A stretch of 64,000 nucleotides of DNA from Pristionchus mayeri (Eukaryota > Nematoda > Chromadorea > Rhabditida > Neodiplogasteridae): contig BTRK01000004.1 of assembly GCA_036245805.1 (NCBI GenBank), forward strand, positions 23,698,619 through 23,762,618, given 5' to 3'. Below, one piece after another: positions 10,201 to 20,100 of the stretch (position 1 is the stretch's first letter; each line of letters starts with the position of its first letter). Position numbers and translations under genes: made by a program. The notes beneath the pieces were generated by a model. The model ran no database searches and was not told the origin of the DNA. It was given only the letters and a program-made list of their open reading frames with translations.

Positions 10201-13200
10201 TTATTTATGTGTGAACTGCTTTAAGTGAGTAGTGCTAGCTTCTGAACTTATAGTTGACCGGAAAACGAAGTGGATCAAATATGGACAGGTGAAGTACTAC
10301 TAGCAAAGAAGTAGCCGTCCGAACGAAAATGGGGCATGACGCGTGTGTGGAATAGGTAAAGGAAGGTTTGTTGCATGTACTGGACTCTAGAAAATAAAGG
10401 GGGCACTCAAAAATAATGAGAAAACGGGGGAAGAAATGGGAGGTGCTCGAAAAATGTCAGCTTCGGGCCGGTTTTTGGCCAACAAGTAGTCGTCCGAACG
10501 AAAATGGGGCATGACCCGTGTGTGGAATAGGTAAAGGAATGTTTTAATCATGCACAGGGCACAAGAAAATGGAGGTGGCACGCAAATAGTTTGAGAAAAC
10601 AAGGAAAGAAACAATTACTGTAAATTGTATCAAACGGTTTTGGCCCGATAATTACGTTCTCCCTAAACCAGAACCGGCAAACCAGTCGCAAATCCGTTTA
10701 TAATGGGTTTCTCTAGCTATATGACGGTAAAAATGACCTAGAAAATATTAAAATAGTGCAAAATCGATAAAGAAAAAGTTGAAAAAACTTTATCACATCA
10801 CGACACAGAATACAAATGGTACAGTATCTAGGCGCACCATTAATCGTGGTGTGGGCATGTGATGGACGGCAGAAAGGACGGGCCTCCGCGGCACGGCGAG
10901 TAAAATCCCGAGTCGGGGGCAAAATCCTTGGCGAAAATTTGTAAGGCTTGGCTCCGCCCATTTTGCTAAAAGTCACAAGTTTTTTGGTCAAAGCTCCTCC
11001 CATTTTTGCTAAATGAAGTAAATATTTCTTTCGAGGGCCGACACTTCCCCCCTGCGTTGTTGATTACACTTGTGTTAATCGAACTATTAGAGGTTCAAAC
11101 CGATATTTATGCAAGTGAAATCAAAATATGCGAAGTGACAATACAGTAAAAACAACACAAGGTTAATTCGACATTGCGGGCCTCCGTCTAGCAGAGGGAC
11201 AAAAGGGAGACCTCCAACCTATCGTAAAGAGGAGGTACTTCATAGTTCTTCACAGATAACCCATGAGTGGGTGGCTTTCAACCAATATTAAGAACGCAAA
11301 AAACGACATCATTTATCAATGAGGTTAACATGGTGGGGCAAAATAGGGTTGATGTCATCTTCTCCTCTCCGAGAACGCAGTCCCCGCTGAAAATACTATT
11401 TGCTCATAGCTTCGAATCAGTATCTCCGTTTTTCCAACGGAGGATGCGCGCCACCACCGCCACCTCGTAAAAATATTTCACGCAGCTTCGTGAAAGTTGC
11501 GGTGCCGCTTCATGTAAGTAACGCCGCAGCTTCGCGAAAAAATAAGTAACCCCGCGCCACTTTTGCGAAGCTGCCGCGTTACTTACATGAAGCGGCGGGG
11601 AATACTTTCGCAAGGAGGTGATGTAAGGTGTCCGAACCGCTTCGCAAAAGTGGCGCGCACCCTGCGTTGGAAAATCGGAGATTGTAAGTACTTTGCTATT
11701 TGAAAATTGAATCAGGTAAAGAGAAACACTCACGTTAGCAAGCAGCTCGTCGTTGTTTTTGTCAAATATTTTACCAGTAATCGAGCACTTGCGATACAGC
11801 CTCTGGCAATCAAATTGAATGGAACAATTAGATGAACTAGCTGTTGCGGCTCATATAAATATATTAATCGAAAATTCTAAAGCTAAAGTTCGCGTTACGG
11901 ATCAAGTCACGTCGTAATCATATTAAATCAAGTAATATTAAGACTTGAGCGCATATATGAATGTAACAACAACGGAATAATGCAAAAATAATACACCAAA
12001 TGTAGAAACAAAGTAATAATTGAGGGTCAGCCTGCATGTCGGGCGGAATGCACAATAGTCCGAAAAATTCATAAAATTAAACTTTACCGCAAAAAAGCCC
12101 AAAAACCCCGCGAATACAAATATCAGGCATTCAAATTTTGAACCTTAAGGCAAGTTATTGACGGTTTGAATGGAAACTGAGTATCGGGAAGCACCTAACT
12201 GCGTGCCATTTTTGCCAAGCGGTCGGGGTGTCACGCAGAATTCTACCCGCCGTGCCCGCGGTCCCTATCTTAGTTGAAGCAATATTACTTTGCAATCACA
12301 TTGACTTCGCGACAAAACTCTATGTTCTTCTTTATCGATTTTGCATGATATTATTATTTTCTAGGTCATTCTTACCATCATATAGCTAGTGGGACTCATT
12401 CTAAACGGATTTGCGACTGGTTCGACGCTTCTAACGTGATTTGAGCATGAGTTTTTTTACTTCTCGATTTTTTTGTTTGATTAGACTTTCCTAATATCCC
12501 TCTACTCATTTCGGGTACGGGTCATGCCCGAATCATGGTCGCTTTCTTGCTACATAGGCTGAAATAGGGCAGATCTCGACATTTTTTGTCGCATTTCGAG
12601 TTTTAGCGCTCTATCTCTGAATTTTCGAATGTACTTCTCGATTTTTTTTGTTAATTTAGATTTTCCTAGTATCCCTCTTCCCATTTTGCGTATGGGTCAT
12701 TCCCAAATCCCGGTCGCTTTCTTGCTACATTGGCTGAAATTTGGCAGGATTCGTCATCTGTTCATACATGATAAACCTGATTTTCCGCTCAACTATGTGT
12801 TCAGAAGCAAGTACCCCACCCTTTTCGGATTACAAGATACAGAAAATATAAAAATAAATAATACAAAAAGAGAACTAAAATTTATGCGAAAATCAATGTA
12901 AAAATATGACTCACGATGTGCTCTAACTCCAATTAGCATACGGTAGTCTAGTATACCAAAGCGAAATTTTAAAAGTAGCTATATTTGTTAAAATTGTTTT
13001 ATTTTTATTTTGTTTTGATTTCTAAGCGTTTCAGCACATTCGGTAGATTAGGTTCACACAGCGAAAACATTTTTATGAAACCTCTTTAAAATAGCTGCCG
13101 CGGTCCCTATCAATATGCCACCATTTCGAGGTTGAAATTTCGGCATAAATATTCTGAAAAATCCTGTTCATGAATACGTAAATGAATTCCCACCTAGTTA

Positions 13201-13866
13201 GGGATAGCAAGTTACCATGCAAAGTACTCCACAAATAACAATCGCTTTGTTCTCTAGGTTGACCGGGGGAAGCATAATAAGTGCAAACTTCTGCTCTAAA
13301 AAACATCGTAGTGCAGATTACTCCATAGACTCTTCGCAAGATTAGGGAAGCCGTTCTAGATTTAAAGCTTTGCGTTTACTAATAACCCTATTTGAAGTAC
13401 TTCACAATAGTGGGCCATTTGTATGCCTACCTCTGTTCTGCAAAAAAATTTGTGCCTTTAAAAACCTCGGAGAAAAGCCGACTAGGGTAACTTCGGGCCT
13501 GCATTGCTCACGATCTATTGATCGAAAAGGAATGTGCTACTGTTTGTCATAGAGAGTATCCAAGCCCACATCAACTACAAAAAACCGTAAGATAATTGGT
13601 CAAGGTTAAATAAAGGAGAAGTGAATAATGTACAAATACGAAAAAAGAAAGAAACTTTCCGAACAAGCTGATACTTTGTGGTAATATCTCCTTTCAGGGA
13701 CTTTCTCTCTCGATACGAAATCAAGACTATTCCTGCGATTCGATTGGTTGATTGTAATGGAAAAGTAGTGTGTGATTCTATTCGAGTTCCCATCGAGAAG
13801 GCTGAGACTGGAGATGCAACTAAGTTGTTGGCTGATTGGCAGAAGCTGACCTCCCGTTCTCCCTAA
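7260..13866 (+). CDS. nucleoredoxin-like (tryparedoxin-type) thioredoxin-fold protein
   Basis: Five phase-consistent exons: 7260-7385, 7430-7495, 7537-7622, 7698-7757, 13698-13866, giving 168 codons plus stop. The protein has the thioredoxin pattern TLLVYFSSSWCPSCQLFTPK, with WCPSC as the redox motif (residues about 52-56). VLWVSRDRSDDQLLK, PPFVYFPFG and the cis-Pro segment KTIPAIRLVDCNGKVV follow. The family reduces disulfides in the cytosol. The ATG at 7260 follows directly on a splice acceptor, so the site may be an SL trans-splice site or an internal exon start; I chose it because no upstream exon was recognised. The first introns are 44, 41 and 75 nt, but the last is 5.9 kb and holds nested transposons (7758-13697). 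Confidence 0.85.
7773..7923. repeat. 150-bp hairpin MITE in nucleoredoxin intron
   Basis: The left arm (gtgataacagtaagcgtag, ggcgagatttagtacattt) is repeated inverted at the right (aaatgtactaactctcgcc, ctttctgttatcac), with a GC-rich loop. No coding capacity. Confidence 0.75.
8486..8764. mobile_element. 280-bp TA-flanked MITE
   Basis: Starts gggtaatataacagtaagta and ends with the inverse, flanked by TA (8484-8485, 8765-8766). Rich in gtaacttac-type words, which recur in degenerate form down to about 9900. Inserted just inside a CCGCGG-family end. Confidence 0.75.
11424..11680. mobile_element. GC-rich hairpin MITE, second copy
   Basis: Same family as 3348-3631: CTCCG...ggatgcgcgccac at the left and its inverse at the right, with the cgcagcttcgtgaaagttgc core. 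Diverged and slightly shorter. Confidence 0.75.
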
Positions 13867-13943
13867 TACAAACAAGAGATGCCATTATGTCCATGAGCTA
13901 TGAAATGAATGTGCTAGCCATATTGTATGCACAAAATTGTGGC

Positions 13944-13956
13944 TTTATTAAATAAA
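13944..13956. terminator. facing poly(A) signals of convergent genes
   Basis: AATAAA on the plus strand at 13951-13956 lies 85 nt after the nucleoredoxin-like stop. Immediately adjacent, TTTATT at 13944-13949 is AATAAA on the minus strand, about 180 nt beyond the unc-5 stop. The two genes end tail to tail and probably share this short region. Seen in sequence; use of both signals is inferred. Confidence 0.6.
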
Positions 13957-14124
13957 TGGAACATATGGAGTCCTTTTTTAACATAATTTGAGCAGAATTA
14001 GAATGAGACTAGAAAGGGGAATACCCATGAAGGAATTACTGAGTTGACGTCGATAATTCACCGGCAAGATCGAACTAACTTCTTGAATACTATAATTACT
14101 CTATACCAGTATTGTACCCAATAT

Positions 14125-17100
14125 CTACCGTACATACTTATCAATCATCTGAGCTACATCCGGCCTCCCACTCAATCGAAGTGCATGTGAGAGGTGGCAT
14201 GGGTCTTGTCGTCGTGCTTCCCACAAAAGGAGAAGTACGGTAGTGGGAGAGGAGAGTGCACCGCCGAAGGCGACGAATGAGGGCATGCCAAGGGAACGAG
14301 CGAGGGACATCCAATCACGTTCAGAAGGAGGGTCAAGAATCGACGATATTCTTCGTTTGAGTGGATGAGGGAGGAGAAAGTCAAGCGATACTCGAGTGTC
14401 TTCCTGTAGTCAATCATTCTGTCTCTCTCACTCTCATCGACTCACTCTCATCACTAGCTGGTCGTAGTCTTCATCGAGGGACACGGAGAGAGAGAGGCCA
14501 TTCGTCGTACAAATTGTCTTGCAAACATTGTATTCACCTTCCACAAGCACCAAATTACCTGTTGAAGTGAAATCCGTGCAAGGAAGGGCCCACTGCCATC
14601 GATGCGTTCAATTCGGAAGGAGTAGGAGCCTTGCGAGGAGAGATCTATTTCCTGAAGCGACACTCTAACTGATCTCCATGGGTGACAACTCACTCCATTG
14701 GTTTGTGTGCACACAAATGATGGTGATAAATGTTGTAGCTTGAGAGTGATCGTTGCCTCCCCCCCCTCCTCAGTCACTACTCCCAGATGCGACTCGGCCA
14801 GCAGTCTCTCATTATCCTCTTGATGGAGATCACTCACTCCCGAGCCTTCGCGTACTATTGAAACTCTCCAAGGACCACAGTGAGTCTTAGTTTGAGAGTG
14901 AATACAGACCTGAGAGGGAAGGAATCTCTCCTGTCCATTCGAGTGAATATGGATACTCTCATTCTGATGAAGGGGTTCGCCTCCTTTGGTCGAGCACACA
15001 AGAGCAGCCTCGAGAGAATGCATTGAGTTCACGATTAGCCAAGAGGAACTCACTTCCCATATTGGGGAATTGTGCAATGGACAAGGGATGGATGGATAGG
15101 ATCGAAGTGAATGAAGGTGGGAGATGCACAAGGATTAGTCCTAAATTGCCATAGACCTTGGCCAAATATGATATTAATTGTGTCTTACCCATCCACTTCA
15201 TAGCGATCCCATCCATACGAAGAATGGTAATAGAGAGATACTGTCCATTGATCGATGGCATGAAGGAAGTGAGAGAATGAAAGAAGTAAGGGTAAACGAG
15301 GAGGGGAAGGAGAGCAAGAGGATACTGATATTACCGAGGAGGCTGCCATCTCACCATCTACAATTAAATAGTAAGTTAATAGAAACACTTTCTTAACAAT
15401 ACGATTTACCTTCCAAAAACGGGAGATCATCGAATGGAGCTCGAGTGGATAGAGTAATGATGGTGGGCGATTGAAGAGATCCTTCTCCAATAAGGAGATC
15501 AGTACGACTCTTATCCATCTAGAGAGAGCAATAGGGAGGAAGAGTACTTGGTCACTCACACTCAATCTGCCTCCACACTCAGCCACTTTTGCTTCCAGAA
15601 TGCAGTCTCCCCCCATGAGTTCTCCTCCAGCATAGTCGTACACTGTGGCATAGTTGTCTTCCTACAGAGACCAAAGGTGATTGATCAAATGCGATGAGGG
15701 ATACCTCGGAAAGGGAAGAAGTGGTAGTAGTGAGGAAGACCTTCTTGGCAGAAGACCCAGTGGATGATCCTTCTAGCAGGGCAAGTCTCGACTCCCCCCC
15801 TCTCGATACATTGCATGCACCACTCTGGAAGGATGCTCACTTGTCTCTCCTCCCCTCTGTCCAATCACCTCGCATCGTGCATACCCACTCTTCACAGACA
15901 TGAGAGTAAATGAAGGTAGAGGTGATTGGATGAAGGGAGGACCCATCCCATCCACCATACCTCCACTTTTGTATCCTACAATTATATACTAATTATTCAG
16001 ACAGTTGTCATCACTACCTCTTCGATTCCTTTCTTGTAGCTTCCTATCTGTCTCTCTCTCACTCTCTCACTCTCCTCTTTGTAATCGAGAGAGGGAGCAA
16101 TAAGGACTCTTAGATAAGTGAGTCAGTCGGAATGGGAGAGTATAAAGAGGACTGGAGAACGCACTTGCATAATCAGTCAGCTGAAGGAGGGAAGTGGGAT
16201 GGGAAGGGGAGGCGATGGGAAGGGAAGAGGGGAGATTTGTGCCATTCAACCACACACGCAATACAAGAGAGGATTGGTAGGGCGGCTGTCATTTCAGACG
16301 GCATTCCTTCTACTACAACTTCTTTCCTTCCTGTCACACTTGGTAATTTCCACCCCAACCAGCTGGTTTTGTGGTCACTACGTCGGATGAGAACCCATGG
16401 ACCCTTCTGTAGGACTTTCACAGAAGCATTTTTGACACTTTCCGAACCTACTGTGAACATGCTGGAGAAGGCACTTTTTTGGTTCTCATCCAGTCTGTTC
16501 TCATCCGACGGTTCTTATCCGACCTAGTGCCGTTTTGTGAAATAGATAATTAAAAATAGTGCAAAATTGGCAGAGCTGTGATGCCCTTCGAAAGCAGTTT
16601 CATATATCATATACTAGAAAATTACATTCCTTCCACAATGGGACTTTCTTTTTAGGTATTATTGCAACTTGCTCCCATATTGACCCCCCCCCCCCCCCCC
16701 CCCATCGACCCCGTTCAAGTGTGGAAATAAGGCATTCCATAGGTTATCATACCCCAAAGAACCAAACAAAAAATGATACTCCTCTCGATATTTTCAGAGT
16801 TGGCACTGTCAAATCGCCGCCTACGTAAATCTCGCAGAAGAATATTTTTTTAGTTTCTCATCAGATTGTGATCAACCGACCTAGAGCTGGAAATAATGAA
16901 ATGAGAGGTGTGTGTTGATGGGAGTGGGAAGTAGATTGAAAGGTGATGGAGAGAAAGTAGAGGAAAGAGATGCAAACCACATGTTCTCAATTTTCTTACC
17001 CGATTAGAAGAAGAGAGTCAAACATTGGAATGCATCCCCTAAACTAATCGAGTGATGAAACAATTATTCAATATAAATCATAAGTATATTACTTCCCCCT

Positions 17101-20100
17101 TCGTTAAAAAAGGACGGAAGTTACTCACTAGCTATTTCTCCATAGTATGGCTGTGATTTGGGGGACTTCTTCTGTCTGCACAGGATGAGAATACAGAGAC
17201 AGAAGAGGATGGAGAGAAGGAAGAAGACTGCGATGAGGGAGAAGAGAACAACTCCGTCTGAGAGAGATGAGAGAGACCATTGCGAGGAGCAGATCCTCAA
17301 GGGGTCTCATCAAGAGAGGCAAGGAAGGAGACACTCACCCCGAGGAACAGGGCTGCCACTCCAACGGGTCCCCCCCACAAGGAAGGCCACCATTGAGTGG
17401 AGAGGGACGAGCACATTGACGAGTACGGCGAGTACGGCACTCAGATGAACACTCTGACCATCTCTCCCACTCACTCCATCCACCATCGATGGAACACGGA
17501 AGAGGACATACTGAGGACTCCTTAAGACATGATACTCCCTTTGGTGGATTCCCTTCCTTCCTCTGACCTCTTCCTCTCCATTACAAGGCAATCCCCCATT
17601 CAAAGGAGTCGGATTGTTGCATCGTCGTCTGAAATGACTGAATGAATTCATGGTCGTTGTGGTAGTTAACCTTCTGGATCGAGTGGGTATCACCTCGTGT
17701 CCCCTAACTCGAATCAGGAGACTCAGTTGATGGCAGTCGATAGTGCACTGCCCACTCCAATCTGTCCATTCACTCCATCCACCATCCACTGCAATACAAT
17801 GAATTACATTCCTCCTTCTCACACTAATTCCACTATATTCTTCAATTTATGAGTCCAGTCCATTTCATTCTTCATTCTCGAACTTTACCGTACTCCTTTC
17901 GCCCTACTCCCGTCTCTCTTCTCCCCCAACTAGCTCGTGTCCCTCTGGGGTCCCCTTTCCTCCTCTCCCTTGATCACAATCTATGCCATGGAGAGACACG
18001 AATTACTCAGAACAAGTCAGAGCATTAACTATAAATCTTCTTCCCTCTCTATTCTTCCTTCGAGCCAACCCCTCCAGTAATCTCTTCTATGCCCATCCCT
18101 CTACTCAAAAGTTTAAAAGTCTCCGATCTCCACCCCCTCTACTCCAATTACACATTTATGTCGTCCCTTCTTTACAAAAAGAGAGCGCGGGATCCGGCAG
18201 ACTGCCCGGATGACATAACACCCAAGGGGAAGGGAAGGGAAGAGCAAAGGAGGCGACAGGGGAGAGGGGGGGGGGGGGCGACAGGAGCCTTTCTCTCTCT
18301 TTAATACCGGTAGAATTGAAGGGATTCCATCTTTAGCTTCATTCGCTTCTCTCGTGGCTCTCCCTATTGGGAGTTCCCTCTAGTCACTCAATCCAGTCTA
18401 ATATTTCACGGGTCGAACAGGGCGTCAATATTTGGTGTGTATCTAAGTATATGTTCCCCATCCCTTCTCTACCCACTCCTCTCCTCGTCCTGTCTACTAC
18501 TTCCGTATGTTGCACAGATGGATGACTGGTGTAGATGGGTATATCTACCACCTCCCCTTCCCCCATCTCCCCTCCCTTCCTTCATTTACCACCTCCCTCC
18601 TCCCTCTCTTTCTCATTCTCGCATACCGTATACATGGATGGATGCAGGAGGTGTAGATCGAGATCCAGCCACATTTTTGGCAATGCACACGTAGTTGCCA
18701 CCATCTTGAAGACGAGCAGAAGAGAGGAGAAGAGATCCGTCAGAGGCAATGATTAGGTAGTTGTCGGGGATGATCAACTGGAGTATTTGGATTACTCACC
18801 ACATGAATGCATCGTGGATGGATTGAATGGGAGTGATTGAAAAGTACCTCTCCATTCTTAGTCCATTCGATTGTAGGACTGGGATGGGCAAGTGGGGGCA
18901 CGCAAGGCAGAGCGAGCTGAGATCCCTCTCTTAGACGAGTAGAAGACGGAGTCTGCTCGAAGTGCTTTCGCATGACTACAATCATTCACTATCACTAAGT
19001 CCACTCTTCTACATTGCACAAGGTATACAAATGGAGAAACAGATAATGGCGTTCTACACGAAAGGGGATAAGACATTTCGGAAAAACAAAATCAGAAATT
19101 GCCACTTCAGAAATTATTTTTCAGAAAAAGACGTTTCAGAAATTTCATTTCAGAAATGGCCGGTTCAGAAATGCCAATTCAGAAAAGGATGTTTCAGAAA
19201 TTTTTAATTATTTGGTGTCATAATATATAGCTTATTGTACTTTTATTAACATTTTTGAATTTTTCAGCATCATCTGAAGTCTATATGATAAGTAGAAATT
19301 AAATAATAATCCTCAAATAATGTGAAAATGGCTTCCAAAGACGTGTGCGCGCTCGCGCAACGCGGCGCGTCACGGCTAAAAATTTCAGAAATGTATTTTT
19401 CTGAAACGTCCGTTTCTGAAGTGGTAATTTCTCAAATGAAATTTCTCCGTTGGGTTTTTCTGAACTGGTGATTTCTGATTTTGTTTTTCCGAAATGTCTT
19501 ATCCCCGATGTTTCCAGTGGTACTGAGAAGGAAGTTGAAGGGGGACGAGGGGTAGTGGACAAAACGGCAACATAAAGCCGTTCTATTGCGATTTAAGGTA
19601 GTGACTTGATAGTTGCTACATTGTGACCAGTGTGTGCTCTGCTACATTTACGTATGTAAATCCCGTTACCAGGCGATCTTGAGTTTCACTCCATATCTGT
19701 GTATAGGGGTTCATGGTCCAAAATTGGAAATTTGAATAGAAAATCAAGGTTAGATATTCATCAAATACCGTAACCAATTGATCTAAATGTTACTGGTTTA
19801 GAGTAGTTTCTGGGGTACTGGCTTATCGATTGGTTACATCATTTGGCAATTATTTAACCATGAAATTCCACTCAAAGTGCTAATTTTGGACCATGATCCC
19901 CGATACATAGATATGGAATGAAACTCAAGTTCGCCTGGCAACGGGATTTACATATGCAAATGTAGGGGAGCACACACTGGTAACAATGAAACACCTCCCA
20001 AGTCGCTACCTTGAGGCGAAAGCGAACGGCGTTATGTTGCCGTTTTGTCCACTACCCGGGACGAGTAGAGATAAGACAGGAAGAAAAATTCATAGCGTCA

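Larger units (their letters stand above)
8419..13107. mobile_element. nested CCGCGG-terminus elements in nucleoredoxin intron
   Basis: GGGACCGCGG-type ends occur at 8419, 9943 (orientation reversed, running to about 10891), about 12267 and 13107. Parts of the interior match the clean 950-bp copy at 48116-49065, including the stretch around aacaaattcagtcacttt and the tgatggacggcagaaagg sub-terminal motif. At least three partial or complete copies are intermixed, and the exact nesting order is unresolved. No transposase seen. Confidence 0.6.
8068..13671. mobile_element. mariner-end shell holding nested elements
   Basis: The left end TTAGGTTGTTCGGAAAGTTT and the right end (inverse of TCAGCTTGTTCGGAAAGTTT) are inverted repeats flanked by TA at 8066-8067 and 13672-13673. 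Their TYAGGTTG start matches the mariner relics at 37340 and 59778. The 5.6-kb interior is mostly other elements, and no transposase was recognised. Probably one insertion that later received others. Confidence 0.65.

Noticed and set aside
14454..15131. 225-codon minus-strand open frame as a single exon
   Set aside because: Family alignment and phase show that it spans two unc-5 exons and small introns. The KLLLCARP part is in a different frame, so the uninterrupted frame is accidental upstream of 14865.
17310..17822. 170-codon open frame as one TSP1 exon
   Set aside because: The second TSP1 repeat is in another frame. 42- and 47-nt introns inside the frame give a proper CSIDGGWSEWERW repeat.
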